Notes: generated by a model from the sequence alone, not told the origin. Shown: positions 35,801-44,553, numbered from the stretch's first letter. The stretch is DNA of 64,000 bases from Microbacterium trichothecenolyticum (GCF_000956465.1 NZ_JYJA01000030.1:62001-126000); one strand, 5' to 3'. Program-made: numbers and translations.

Positions 35801-36413
35801 CGACGCCGCCGTTCGCGACGCGGACGCCGTCGATGTAGAGGGACGCCGTGCCCGATGCGCCGTCGACGACCGACGTCACGTTCACCCACTGGTTCGCAGT
35901 CACGCCGCACGAGTTCGACTGCACGAGCCGCTCGACGCCGGCGGACTTGATGCCCACGAGAGGCGCGCGGCCGGAGGCGCAGTTGAGCGAGGCGAAGAAG
36001 TACTCTGTCGCCGAGGACTCGTTGCCGATGTTCCACAGGAAGTGGAAGCCGTTGAGCATCGCCTGCGAGGCCTTCACCTCGGCCACGACGGTGGCCGAGG
36101 CCTTGCCGGCGAGGAGGCTGTCGGGCAGCTCCACCCAGTTACCGGTGGACGTCTTGGCGCCGCCGCGGAGGGTGAGCGCCGAGCCGGTCCAGTCGGCGGC
36201 CTGGACATTGCGGACCGTGGCGTCTCCGAACGCGGAGCCGGCGACCTCGTTGGGCACCGACGATCCGCTCGCGAGGTCGAACTCGTAGGACGCCACCAAG
36301 CCGTCCTCAGGGACGGCGGCGGCCGCGGTCGTGGCGGCGCCGAGGCCGAGGATCATGGCGCCGACGGCGGCGATCCCGATAGCGGCTCGGCGGTGGTGCA
36401 GGGACAGTCGCAT
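32898..36413 (-). CDS. Secreted protein with two GH43-like domains
   Basis: ATG 36413 (GGAG six bases before it) gives 1171 residues. Order: signal peptide (about 1-33), LamG-like domain (about 38-245), Ig-like domain with TWSSSNPAV (about 255-345), a first five-blade GH43-like region (about 430-570; SLRDPHLF, GVNEPAAV), a Big_4-like spacer (AWDADSLAAVDTATPGTYEV, about 640-690), a second GH43 domain (about 690-1040; ADPSVFRYD, FWAPEYHVIGG, IAEGPNVY, GTGHGMW) and the C-terminal module (1086-1171, ending ANCG). The second domain has a full set of expected Asp/Glu positions; the first is shorter and may be degenerate or binding-only. Debranching of arabinose-rich glycans is inferred. Confidence 0.87.
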   Translation of the reverse strand: MRLSLHHRRAAIGIAAVGAMILGLGAATTAAAAVPEDGLVASYEFDLASGSSVPNEVAGSAFGDATVRNVQAADWTGSALTLRGGAKTSTGNWVELPDSLLAGKASATVVAEVKASQAMLNGFHFLWNIGNESSATEYFFASLNCASGRAPLVGIKSAGVERLVQSNSCGVTANQWVNVTSVVDGASGTASLYIDGVRVANGGVDRTPANIVDQSLNTIGRAPWPDPLFQGAISSFRVYDRALSAVEVAAGSDADAQAHATELQAQAQAILTALALADRETSSDIDLPTSGGKVTWSSSNPAVVAADGSVAAPLAGQPAVDVELTATAAIRGITATQSITVTVLPSSETAEQRATRLAELFVIPAVVESGTALPAAPAGTEVDVTSTSEGITVDETIVAAGDDAVEGQVAVEVTDAATGVAASRIFDVTVLPADTTTRLLAYSRVPTTVAQANNADVALSMHLALEDGDGWGPLNENYGIFFAKTSVAVPANGTSDSIIRSLRDPHLFTLEDGGYGLVATRTARGGGADGTQSSSVLFARSSDLRSYDEVGMVNLGVTSGVNEPAAVYDSASDRYVVTWTSDAGASMYTTFTDLADPATRGEVRRGAVSATAGAAGDGVPNYDSGNTLPIDAQTVEALEGRFGRIANTGVGELDGVEIEQGEELDAAALPKRAELSYDDGSSSSRVIAWDADSLAAVDTATPGTYEVTGSLKTTEYATPFADERADPSVFRYDWNGQEKFLMIATEDIYGGNINPQGGAHMPIRIADSIEDLSDEAVDAGRNVEIDLLRRGDTDADGGVMTGCFWAPEYHVIGGKLSILFMPCYNGTNGQPDMWTGRASIIQLKQDAQGNDLDPAVPANWTKAQKVLRSDGGILNPSQNISLDMTYLEDSGQSYYIWQQLGALFIAKMDPANPTRLTSEPVRILVPEYAWDNTIAEGPNVYARDGVLYLIYSGSTVGDTYTTGLATATAGEGVDLTSPAAWSKLNYPIQKSGVFNGDWQLGTGHGMWSHDEDDNLLYVFHARTDNNGLSGRDMFVRRVHWAADGLPVFDMEADEEVTPDNRTVSTTVTVTAVAAPELDVTGKITVRCVAGKVVQVLTVTNGEGVPVTVSASGAYGSKSFGAVAAGKSTSTSFTTRQISIADGSVTLTAAATVGGTPVTVTTAVTYPAANCG

Positions 36414-36451
36414 TCCACTCTCCATCAAGTGACTGAACTTCGTCGAACAGG

Positions 36452-36498
36452 CTGTTATCGCTCACATTAGCGTCTCGCGCGGGATGCGCAACTTTTCG
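36452..36498 (-). promoter_or_regulatory. Promoter and LacI-type operator for the tandem-GH43 gene
   Basis: TTGCGC (36486-36491) and TAATGT (36464-36469) on the minus strand are 16 bases apart. An operator-like site CTGTTATCGCTCACAT (36452-36467, 12 of 16) overlaps the -10. TTTTCG occurs at 36493-36498, immediately upstream of the -35. Confidence 0.6.
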
Positions 36499-36508
36499 GA
36501 CCGACATC

Positions 36509-36601
36509 CTGTTACCGATAACGCTTTGGGCCGCACCCCTTCTTGACAGAGCCGCGCGCGGGGCCCTAGCGTGATCCGAACCCGGAATGTTCCCGGTAAC
36601 A
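36509..36601 (+). promoter_or_regulatory. Promoter flanked by two operator-like sites for the GH43 gene at 36725
   Basis: TTGACA (36543-36548) and TAGCGT (36567-36572) are 18 bases apart. One palindromic site, GTTACCGATAAC within 36509-36524, lies upstream of the -35, and TGTTCCCGGTAACA (36588-36601) lies just after the start point, a geometry that would suit looping repression. Confidence 0.65.
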
Positions 36602-36724
36602 CCATGTCCGTGGGCCGCCCCCGAGCGGTCAGAAGATTGCGCGATGACGCACAGCTGTCCGCCCGACCGAACGTCGGAGCGGAGGGACGCCTCGCCGCGA
36701 TCGACGAGAGCGAGGAAACCGCGC

Positions 36725-39646
36725 ATGAGAACGCGCACGAGGTCCCGAGTCCTATCCAGAAGCGCGGCGGTGACGACGGCGGTTGCCCTCGCGCTCACCG
36801 GCGCTCTCGCGCCCACCGCCGCGCAGGCGGCGATCGACGCCCAGCCGATCATCCACTACACGTTCGACTCCACCTCGGGCGCGACGATCCCCGACGTCTC
36901 AGGCAACGGCCACAACGCGACGCTGCGCCAATCGGGCGGCTCCGTCAGCAACGGCATCCTGGATCTCCCCGGCGGCGCCCGCGCGACGACCGCCTACGTC
37001 GAGGTCCCGACGACGGCCCTCGTCGGCAAGACGAACCTGACGATCTCCACGTGGATGTCCAACCGCACCGGTCCCGCCAACGTCGCGGCCGCCTTCATCG
37101 GCGCGCCCGTCGCTTCGGGCGCGTCGTACTCGTCGGCATACTGGCTGCTCAACCCGACCAACCCGAGCGGCTACGTGAAGTCCGTGGTCACCAACACCGT
37201 CAGCGCGAGCGCTCCGTGGGGCACCGAGGTCGGCGCCGGCGCGACCAACGCCGCGACCACCGGTGCGCGCACTCCGTCGGGGATGTCGCTCTACACGACC
37301 GTCATCGACGGCACCACCGGCCAGCTGCGCGTCTACGTCAACGGCTCCCGCATCTCGCAGACCGCGATCGCGCGCAACGTGTCGTCGTTCGGTTCGTCGC
37401 TCGTGTCGTACATCGGCCGCTCCACCTACAACGACGCCAACTGGAACGGACAGGTCGACGACTTCGCCGTCTACGGCCAGGCGCTCGGCGACGGCGACGT
37501 GCAGGCACTGTTCGCCGGTGAGGCGCTCGACCGCGCCGTCGCCTCCGTCTCGGTGCCCGGCAGCGCGACGGCGAACTTCACCGTCCCCACCACCAGCTAC
37601 GGCGCAACGGTGTCGTGGACGTCCGACGACGCCGCGATCGCCGTGACCGGCGGCACCGCCAGTGTGACCCGTCCCGCCGCGGGCTCCGGCGACGCCACAG
37701 TGACCCTCACCGCGACCTTCACCGTCGGCGCAGAGTCGCGCACCCAGACGTACGACGTGGTCGTGCCCGAGGACCTCGCCGACGACGTGAAGGCCGACGC
37801 CGACCTCGACGCGATCGCCATCCGCGGCGCCGACAACATCCGCACCAACTTCTCGGTGCCGGCTTCCGGCCCCCAGGGGTCGACCGTCGAGTGGGCGGTC
37901 GCCTCGGGCGGCGGGAACGCGTCGCTGCGCGACGGCGTCACCGCCGGCTCGCGCACCGTGGTGGTCCAGCGCCCCGCCGCCGGAAGCGCTGCCGCCGAGG
38001 TCGTGCTCACGGCGACGGCCCGCAACGGCTCGGCCGAACGCACCCGCGAGTACCGCGTGAAGGTGCAGCCTATGCCCGGCGGAGACAGCAAGACCGAGGC
38101 CTACGTGTGGGCCTTCTTCACCGGTGAGGGCGCGGGCGCCGAGAAGGTCAGCCTCGCGGCCTCGAAGGGCAACGACGCGCTCGCGTGGAACACCCTGAAC
38201 AACGGCCAGCCGCTGTTCACGTCCACCCAGGGCACTGCCGGGCTCCGCGACCCGTTCATCATCCGCGCGCCGGAGGGCGACCGGTTCTACATGCTCGCGA
38301 CCGACCTCAAGATCGACGGGCTCGCCGGCGGCTTCACCACCGCGCAGATCTCGGGTTCGCGCTACATCGAGGTGTGGGAGTCGGACGACCTCGTCAACTG
38401 GTCGAACCAGCGTCACGTCAAGGTGTCGTCGGACTACGCGGGCAACACCTGGGCGCCGGAGGCGTACTGGGACGAGGAGCTCGACACGTTCGTCGTCTTC
38501 TGGGCCTCGAACATCTACCCGACCACGAACGCGGCCGACCGCACCGCCGTCACCTACAACCGGATGATGTATGCGACCACGGACGACTTCGTGACGTTCT
38601 CCGAGGCGAAGGTGTGGAGCGACGTGCGTCGTGGCACCGGCCTGGGGCTCATCGACTCGACCGTCGCCAAGGTGGACGACACCTACTACCGGTTCACCAA
38701 GGACGAGGCATCCATGACCATCCGTCAGGAGAAGTCGACCGACCTGCTCGCGACCATCTCGGGTGCGCTCCCCGGAACCACGGGCTCGGCGAACCAGTGG
38801 ACGCTGATCAAGGAGCGCGTCGCCTCGGGCCTGCCGAACGGCGAGCCGGGCGGCACGTACTCGAGCGGCGAGGGTCCGAGCATCTTCCCCGCTAACGAGG
38901 GCGATGTGAACAACCTCGACTGGTTCCTGTTCATCGACCAGCCGAATTACCACGGCGGCCCGAACTATTACATCCCGTTCGGCTCGAACGACATCACCAA
39001 CGGCGACTCGTGGCAGCCGCTCGGCGCAAAGCTGCGCGCCAACCTGCCGCAGAACTCCGACGGCGGCAAGCCGCGTCACGGCACCGTGATCCCGGTCACG
39101 CGCGCCGAGTACCAGAAGGTGCTCGAGGCGTACCAGCCGAACCTCGCGGTGGCCTCGGTCGGCGCGGTCGATGTGAACACCCTGACCGGTGTCGCGCCCG
39201 TTCTCCCGCAGGCGCAGCTCACCAAGGCCGACGGCTCGAGCGAGACCGTCGCGGTGCAGTGGGCCGCAGTGGACGCCGCCGACTATGCCACGCCTGGCAC
39301 GTTCACAGTGTCGGGCATCGCGCAGGATGCCTCGCGCATGCCCGTCGAGGCGACGGTGACCGTCGAGGCGGCCATCGACGTCGAGGTGACCGCCGAGACG
39401 CGCTGCGTCGCCGGCAAGGTCGTGCTGACGGCGAAGGTCGCGAACACGGGTGACGCCGCCGCGACCGTCGAGATCGAGACAGGCTACGGCACGAAGTCGG
39501 CGACGATCGCCGCCGGCAAGTCCGCGTCCTACTCGTTCACCACGCGCGCCGCGTCGGTCGCACAGGGAGAGGTCGCCGTCGAGGTGACCCAGGCAGGTGC
39601 GACCGGCACCGTCGCGGCGGCCTACACCGCGCGTTCGTGCGGCTGA
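36725..39646 (+). CDS. Secreted multidomain GH43 glycoside hydrolase
   Basis: ATG 36725 starts a 973-residue exoenzyme with signal peptide (to about 35, AQA), LamG-like domain (about 40-245, PDVSGNGHNATLRQ), two Ig-like domains (about 250-430), GH43 domain (about 440-800; AGLRDPFIIR, TWAPEAYWD, SGEGPSIF), a Big_4-like domain (about 805-880) and the C-terminal module (893-973, ending RSCG). An in-frame start further upstream is possible, but it would lie next to the operator or lack a ribosome site. Order and motifs match the enzymes at 9574 and 29766. Its gene is divergent from the tandem-GH43 gene with shared control region. Confidence 0.9.
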   Translation: MRTRTRSRVLSRSAAVTTAVALALTGALAPTAAQAAIDAQPIIHYTFDSTSGATIPDVSGNGHNATLRQSGGSVSNGILDLPGGARATTAYVEVPTTALVGKTNLTISTWMSNRTGPANVAAAFIGAPVASGASYSSAYWLLNPTNPSGYVKSVVTNTVSASAPWGTEVGAGATNAATTGARTPSGMSLYTTVIDGTTGQLRVYVNGSRISQTAIARNVSSFGSSLVSYIGRSTYNDANWNGQVDDFAVYGQALGDGDVQALFAGEALDRAVASVSVPGSATANFTVPTTSYGATVSWTSDDAAIAVTGGTASVTRPAAGSGDATVTLTATFTVGAESRTQTYDVVVPEDLADDVKADADLDAIAIRGADNIRTNFSVPASGPQGSTVEWAVASGGGNASLRDGVTAGSRTVVVQRPAAGSAAAEVVLTATARNGSAERTREYRVKVQPMPGGDSKTEAYVWAFFTGEGAGAEKVSLAASKGNDALAWNTLNNGQPLFTSTQGTAGLRDPFIIRAPEGDRFYMLATDLKIDGLAGGFTTAQISGSRYIEVWESDDLVNWSNQRHVKVSSDYAGNTWAPEAYWDEELDTFVVFWASNIYPTTNAADRTAVTYNRMMYATTDDFVTFSEAKVWSDVRRGTGLGLIDSTVAKVDDTYYRFTKDEASMTIRQEKSTDLLATISGALPGTTGSANQWTLIKERVASGLPNGEPGGTYSSGEGPSIFPANEGDVNNLDWFLFIDQPNYHGGPNYYIPFGSNDITNGDSWQPLGAKLRANLPQNSDGGKPRHGTVIPVTRAEYQKVLEAYQPNLAVASVGAVDVNTLTGVAPVLPQAQLTKADGSSETVAVQWAAVDAADYATPGTFTVSGIAQDASRMPVEATVTVEAAIDVEVTAETRCVAGKVVLTAKVANTGDAAATVEIETGYGTKSATIAAGKSASYSFTTRAASVAQGEVAVEVTQAGATGTVAAAYTARSCG

Positions 39647-39687
39647 GATGAACGGATGCCGCGGGCCTGAGTCCCGCGGCCGACCCG

Positions 39688-39718
39688 AGGCCCCGGCGGA
39701 TCCGTTCCGCCGGGGCCT
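39688..39718 (+). terminator. Terminator of the GH43 gene ending at 39646
   Basis: AGGCCCCGGCGGA (39688-39700) pairs perfectly with TCCGCCGGGGCCT (39706-39718), five-base loop, followed by TCGTCGTGT. Confidence 0.8.
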
Positions 39719-39984
39719 TCGTCGTGTCGCGTACGGTGACCGATCGGACCATGTCCCGGCTGACGGGTTGTGGCACACGGCATCCGTCCCCCATCAGCGT
39801 GTCGAGCCCACCAGAAACCCGGCCCGCGAGCACCTCCGGGGCGGACTCGACGACGCGCCGCACGCGCCCAGGCGCCCGGGCCAGGACCGCGGGCGGAAGT
39901 CGCGCGCGAGTCGCCAAGACACGCCTGACGGCCAGTGTCGCGCCCGGCGTGTTGTGGCGACTCGAGTGCGGGGAGGGGAGAACG

Positions 39985-40016
39985 AACGGCCCGCGGTCCG
40001 AAGACCGCGGGCCGTT
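39985..40016 (-). terminator. Terminator of the discoidin-domain protein gene
   Basis: AACGGCCCGCGGTC (39985-39998) pairs perfectly with GACCGCGGGCCGTT (40003-40016); the minus-strand loop is TTCG. The stop codon is at 40034. Confidence 0.85.
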
Positions 40017-40033
40017 CCCTCGTGCGTGCCGCG

Positions 40034-42010
40034 TCAGCCGCAGCTGTGCGCGGAGTACTCCACCGTGCCGGTGAAGGTGAGGTCGCCGGCCGTGCCGGTC
40101 ACCTCGATCTCACCGTCGGGCGCGGCCGTCAGTCGCGAGTTGAACGTGCTCGTCACCGTCGCGCCGGCCTTGAGACCGGTGAGGGTCTTCGAGCCGTACG
40201 CGGTGGCGATCTGGACGTCCGCCGCGACATCGTCGGCGTTCTTCACCGACACCGCGAGGTACGCCTTTCCGGCCACGCACCGCTGGGTGACCGTCGGCTG
40301 CAGATCGAGCGCGTTCGCCGCGAGCGTGGGCAGCTCGATCGTGACGTAGTCCTCGATGTTGCCCGCCGCGTCCTGAGCCTGCACGTGCACGTAGCGGGGC
40401 TCCTCGGTGAGCTGCACCGAGAAGGGCTCTTCGTACGTCGCGTACATGTTGTTCAGCTCGCCGGTCGGCGACGAGTCGGGCCCGTCGGACCACACCGTGC
40501 GCGTCACGCCCGAGCCGGGCGCGGCGTCACTCGGCACCAGGGTGAAGGTGGCCGACGTGCCGTCGACGACGATCCAATCGACTCCGGTGACGGGGGCGAC
40601 CGTGTCGACCTTGACCGTCTCGGATGCCTCGCCCACGGCGCCGTCCTCACTTGTCGCGCGTGCGCTCACCGTGACCTCGCCCTGCGCCGAGACCGCGAAG
40701 GGCGCCGTGTAGGCGGTCCACGTCTCGCCGTCGAGGCTGTACTCGATGCTCTCCACGGGGCTCGCGGTCTCCTCGGCCGTGATCGTCACGGTCGGAGCGG
40801 TGGTGTACCAGCCGCTGCCCTGCGGTGCCGCGTCGAACGACAGCGCCACGATCGGCTCGTTCTGGTCGACCGGCTCGACCACGAACACCGTCGCGATCGC
40901 GCCGGGAGCGTAGCCGTCCACCGCGCCCTCGACGTCGAAGATCGCGTCGACTTCGGCGTACGCAGCGGGCTCGATCGAGTCCCACTCGACGTCGACTCCG
41001 CTGGAGGCGGTGCCGTCCTCGTAGGTCGCGCGCACCGTCGCCGGCAGCACCGGCTCGACGCCGGCGGTCGTGATGGTCGCCGAATAGTCGACGCTCTCGA
41101 TCTCGTCGGACAGGCTGTTCGCCACGTACACCGTGCCGCTCACCGTCTGCCCGTCGTACCCGGCGGGGTCGCCCACCACCTCGAACTGCCCCGGCGAGGC
41201 ATAGCTCGACGCCGCGACGCCTGCCCACTCGACGTCCACGTAGCGCAGCGGACCGTTCTCGCCGATCACCCAGACGGTGTCGGGCAGCGTCGGCGCCGTG
41301 CCGGTGACGGTGCGAACCGCCACGGACTGCGCGTCGATGAAGGCGTCGGGGTTCTCGGGCTCCGGCTCGACGACCGGCGCATTGACGCCCCAGACCTCCC
41401 ACTCGATCACGCTCGTCGCCTTGCGCTGGCTCTGGAACAGCTGCCGGTCGAGAACGAGCCGCACCGCGGTGGTGGTGACGGCGTCGAAGTCCGCCTGCAC
41501 GACCGGCTGGGACGCGACAGGGGCGGCCGTGTTCAGGACCGGTACCGGGTAGGTGAGGCCCGAGCCGGTGACCGGGGCCCACTCCCCTGCGCTGGTGCGG
41601 TACTCGACCTTCCACGATGCCGGGATCATCACGCCCGAATCGCCGCCCGAGGTGAGGTGGTTCTGCCACAGGTACAGCTTCGACGAGCTCACCGTGACGG
41701 GACGCTCCCACGTGTATGTGGCGGTGTCCTGGGTCGGGCTGCCGGGCGCACCCCACGTTCCCCACATGGCGGAGAGCGTGTTCGTGGGGCCGACGACGCC
41801 GTTGTTGAGCGCGGCGGCGGAGTTCCAGCTGGGGACGTAGCTGACCTCGGTGACCGGCGCGTTCTCACCCGAGGCCAGGGCGAGGTTGATCGGCTCGTCG
41901 ACGGCACCCGCCGGCACAGCCACCGCTGCTCCCCCGGCGATGAGCGCCACGGCCGCGACCAGCGCGATCGCGGCCCTCTTCACTCCGGCTCTGCGGGCAC
42001 GCGTGTGCAT
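40034..42010 (-). CDS. Secreted non-catalytic discoidin/Ig-like protein with the C-terminal module
   Basis: ATG 42010 (GAGAGGA upstream) gives 658 residues. Order: signal peptide (to about 36, AGA), an F5/8-type C (discoidin) domain (about 40-205, with SWNSAAALNNG and VIEWEVWGV), two Big_4-like domains (about 220-385, each with a VEW core), OmpL47/Y_Y_Y-like beta domains (about 390-560, SIEYSLDGETWTAYTAPF) and the C-terminal module (577-658, ending HSCG). No hydrolase domain is present. It starts 26 bases after the Tat-exported GH146-like gene and surely shares its transcript. A role as surface glycan binder or docking partner for that enzyme is inferred. Confidence 0.85.
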   Translation of the reverse strand: MHTRARRAGVKRAAIALVAAVALIAGGAAVAVPAGAVDEPINLALASGENAPVTEVSYVPSWNSAAALNNGVVGPTNTLSAMWGTWGAPGSPTQDTATYTWERPVTVSSSKLYLWQNHLTSGGDSGVMIPASWKVEYRTSAGEWAPVTGSGLTYPVPVLNTAAPVASQPVVQADFDAVTTTAVRLVLDRQLFQSQRKATSVIEWEVWGVNAPVVEPEPENPDAFIDAQSVAVRTVTGTAPTLPDTVWVIGENGPLRYVDVEWAGVAASSYASPGQFEVVGDPAGYDGQTVSGTVYVANSLSDEIESVDYSATITTAGVEPVLPATVRATYEDGTASSGVDVEWDSIEPAAYAEVDAIFDVEGAVDGYAPGAIATVFVVEPVDQNEPIVALSFDAAPQGSGWYTTAPTVTITAEETASPVESIEYSLDGETWTAYTAPFAVSAQGEVTVSARATSEDGAVGEASETVKVDTVAPVTGVDWIVVDGTSATFTLVPSDAAPGSGVTRTVWSDGPDSSPTGELNNMYATYEEPFSVQLTEEPRYVHVQAQDAAGNIEDYVTIELPTLAANALDLQPTVTQRCVAGKAYLAVSVKNADDVAADVQIATAYGSKTLTGLKAGATVTSTFNSRLTAAPDGEIEVTGTAGDLTFTGTVEYSAHSCG

Positions 42011-42035
42011 CGGTGTCCTCTCTGTGATCGACATG

Positions 42036-44336
42036 TCAGTTGCCCCCGTCGATCGGCGCACGGCCTGCGGCGAGGAGGATCCTCTGGCGGTTGCGGGCGG
42101 TGAGCAGCCCGGCCGCGACGTACGCCGCCGAGACCTCGCCGACAGCGCCCAGGAATGCGGACCGGTCGGCGAACGGCGCCCGCTCCCACACCTCGTCGAG
42201 CAGGGTCTTGTTCGACCGCTTCGGGTTGGCGACTCCCGCGTCCTGACCGGCGAACGTGACCGACGGCTCATTGCGCTGGAAGTACATGTGGTAGGCAACG
42301 TCGCGCCCGTTGTAGGCGGGCTCGTACGACTGCGACCCGATCGTGAAGACGTTCGCCGCGGTCTTCGAGATGCCGCGGGTGACGTCACCCGACAGGTCCA
42401 GCCGGTCGGCGAGCGACACCTTCAGGTAGCTGGTCGACGAGCTCGTCGCCGTCAGCACCACGGGTCCGTACATGAGCGCCTGGATGTCGGGCCGGTCGAT
42501 CGCGGCCTCCACCCGCACCGTGAGCGGGATGCGCACAGTGATCGTGTCGCCGGCCGCCCATGCGCGGGAGATGCGCGCGTAGGTGCCGGGCACGGCGTCG
42601 ACTCCCGCCGGCGCGCCGTTGACCTGGACCTCGGCGCCCGACGACCAGCCAGGGATGCGCAGGTGCACCGTCAGCGGGCCCGACGGGGCGGTCTTGACCG
42701 TGAGAGTGGATGTCTCGCCCTCGGGGTACGACGACACCTGCTCGAGCACCAGCCCGGTCTCCTCCCACTCCAGGGTCGACGCGATGTAGAGGTTGACGTA
42801 GAGCTCGCTCTGATCGGCGGAGCGGAAGTAGATGCCCTCCTGGTACTTCACGTGACTCTCGAGCCCGGTCCCACCGCAGCACGTGCCGATGTTGCCGTTG
42901 CCGTATTCCTTGCGGGCCCCAGGCTGCACCGGGAACATGTAGAGGTTCTCGGGGCCGGAGGTCGACTCCTGGTTGCGTCGACCGCCCAGGATGTGGTTCA
43001 GCACGGTGCGCTCGAAGTAGTCCATGTACTTCGGGTCCTGCTCGTTGAAGAACAGGTAGCTGGCGACCTTGAGCATGTTGTAGGCGGCGCACGATTCGGC
43101 GTTGCGGGGACCGATGTCGCCCGCGACGGTGTTCGCCGGTCCCCACAGCTCGCCTTCGCCCGTGCCGCCGTGCGCGTACGAGCGCCCGGGCACCACCATG
43201 TCGTAGAAGCCCTTCGAAGCATCCAGAAAGTGGTCGTCGCCGGTCTGCGCGGCGAGCTTGATGTAGCCGGGGAACTGCGGGATGTGCTGATTGGCGTGCT
43301 TGCCGTTGAGCGTGTCGGTGCCCGCGGCGCACGCGTCGACGAGCGTGTGCAGCGTGAACAGGTGCGCGGCATCGAGGAACTCGCTCTTTGCCGCATCGTT
43401 CGAACGCCAGTAGAGCTCGACCAGCACCTCGTTCATGCCGCCGTACTCACCCGCGATGTACGAGCCCCACATGCGGGCGAGCTGTGCGGACGTGCACTTC
43501 GACAGCCGGCTGTACACCCAGTGGCCGATGCCCTCGGCGAGTGCGAGGGCCTTCGTGCTGCCTGCCAGGGCGTGCGCGTCGAGGAGGCCCGCGAGGATCT
43601 TGTGCAGCGTGTAGTACGGCGCCCAGATCTCGCCGTAGGGTGCGAACTCCTCCAGCGCCGAGAACTGCCACTCGCCGTAGGCCGAGAGGAAGCCGGGGTG
43701 CGAGTAGCGCGGAGCGCCCTGATACTCCTGGGCCGCGAGTGCCGCGCGGCACTCCTCGAGGCCGTCGACGATCGCGTTGACCTTGTTGAGAAGGGCCACC
43801 TCGCCGGTGGAGGCGTAGGCCATCGAGATGCCGCTCAGGAAGTGGCCGCCATAGTGGCCGCGCAGGCATCCGCCCGCGCCCGCCGTGTTCTGGCCGCGCA
43901 CGTACTCGCGTGGCCCCCAGCGCTGGAGGTCGGGGTTCGGGCCGAACTCCTCCCAGCCGCCGGGAGGTGTGGCGCCGTTCGTCGGGAGTCCGGCGTTGCG
44001 GCGGAAGACCGCGAGCACCTTGTCGACCGAGTAGGCGCGGTACAGCACGAGGTGCTGGTTGAGCGCACGGGTGAAGACACTCTGCCCGAGCGTGACAGAG
44101 GTGAGCGGGAACGGCCGGACGCTCCACGACTGGGGGTACACGAGTGTCTGCGCGGCGCGCACCATGCGCGTGGGGTACGCCGCCCCCGCGGTGCGCAACG
44201 CCGCCCCGGGTGCCGGCGCCGCAGCCTGCGCGCCGCCCGCGTCGAGGAGGCTGGTCGCCGCGACGGCACCCGCGATGGCGAGTCCGCCGCCGAGCACCCT
44301 GCGCCGAGTGAGCCCTGACGGGTTCTCTCCGATCAT
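42036..44336 (-). CDS. Tat-exported GH127/GH146-like beta-L-arabinofuranosidase
   Basis: The 766-residue protein begins with a twin-arginine signal (LTRRRVLGGGLAIAGAVAA, residues about 8-26, cut near AQA). The DUF1680-type (alpha/alpha)6 domain follows, with RGHYGGHFLSGISMAYA, YGGMNEVLVELYW and GKHANQHIPQFPGYI. The zinc/thiolate set is complete: AESCAAYNMLK (Glu and Cys) and GTCCGGTGLESH with two adjacent Cys, the GH146-type form. Folded export fits a metal-cysteine active site assembled in the cytoplasm. It has no C-terminal RCVAGK module, unlike the Sec enzymes here. ATG 44336 follows AAAGGA. It heads a two-gene unit with the discoidin protein. Confidence 0.92.
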   Translation of the reverse strand: MIGENPSGLTRRRVLGGGLAIAGAVAATSLLDAGGAQAAAPAPGAALRTAGAAYPTRMVRAAQTLVYPQSWSVRPFPLTSVTLGQSVFTRALNQHLVLYRAYSVDKVLAVFRRNAGLPTNGATPPGGWEEFGPNPDLQRWGPREYVRGQNTAGAGGCLRGHYGGHFLSGISMAYASTGEVALLNKVNAIVDGLEECRAALAAQEYQGAPRYSHPGFLSAYGEWQFSALEEFAPYGEIWAPYYTLHKILAGLLDAHALAGSTKALALAEGIGHWVYSRLSKCTSAQLARMWGSYIAGEYGGMNEVLVELYWRSNDAAKSEFLDAAHLFTLHTLVDACAAGTDTLNGKHANQHIPQFPGYIKLAAQTGDDHFLDASKGFYDMVVPGRSYAHGGTGEGELWGPANTVAGDIGPRNAESCAAYNMLKVASYLFFNEQDPKYMDYFERTVLNHILGGRRNQESTSGPENLYMFPVQPGARKEYGNGNIGTCCGGTGLESHVKYQEGIYFRSADQSELYVNLYIASTLEWEETGLVLEQVSSYPEGETSTLTVKTAPSGPLTVHLRIPGWSSGAEVQVNGAPAGVDAVPGTYARISRAWAAGDTITVRIPLTVRVEAAIDRPDIQALMYGPVVLTATSSSTSYLKVSLADRLDLSGDVTRGISKTAANVFTIGSQSYEPAYNGRDVAYHMYFQRNEPSVTFAGQDAGVANPKRSNKTLLDEVWERAPFADRSAFLGAVGEVSAAYVAAGLLTARNRQRILLAAGRAPIDGGN

Positions 44337-44409
44337 CACTGATCCTTTCGGTTCTTCTTCGGACCTTGGGCGCACCCGAGCACGGAAGATCACGGCTGGC
44401 CCGCTTTGC

Positions 44410-44456
44410 ACGTTAGCGGTACCAGTGAGCGCTAACAAGCCTTTCGAAAGTTTTCG
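44410..44456 (-). promoter_or_regulatory. Promoter with two operator-like sites for the Tat-exported enzyme
   Basis: TTGTTA (44433-44438) and TAACGT (44410-44415) on the minus strand are 17 bases apart. Operator-like sites at 44423-44438 (13 of 16) and 44410-44425 (11 of 16) cover both hexamers. CTTTCGAAAG and TTTTCG (44441-44456) lie directly upstream of the -35. Confidence 0.7.
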
Positions 44457-44465
44457 GAAGTCCGC

Positions 44466-44495
44466 TTGACCGTGCGTCGGGGGACGGGCCATACT
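44466..44495 (+). promoter_or_regulatory. Putative promoter of the tatA-tatB pair
   Basis: TTGACC (44466-44471) and CATACT (44490-44495) are 18 bases apart, about 60 bases before the tatA start. It lies outside the operator sites, so the Tat genes may be expressed independently of the sugar response. Confidence 0.5.
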
Positions 44496-44553
44496 GAGCA
44501 CTCCCGCGTGGTGTCAGTGCTCACGGCGCCCGTCGATCAAAGGAGACCACGAC

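Larger units (their letters stand above)
39647..40033. other. Convergent intergenic region with two terminators
   Basis: This 387-base gap between converging genes holds a terminator for each strand (39688-39718 and 39985-40016). Between them I see no credible gene or further structure. Confidence 0.6.
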
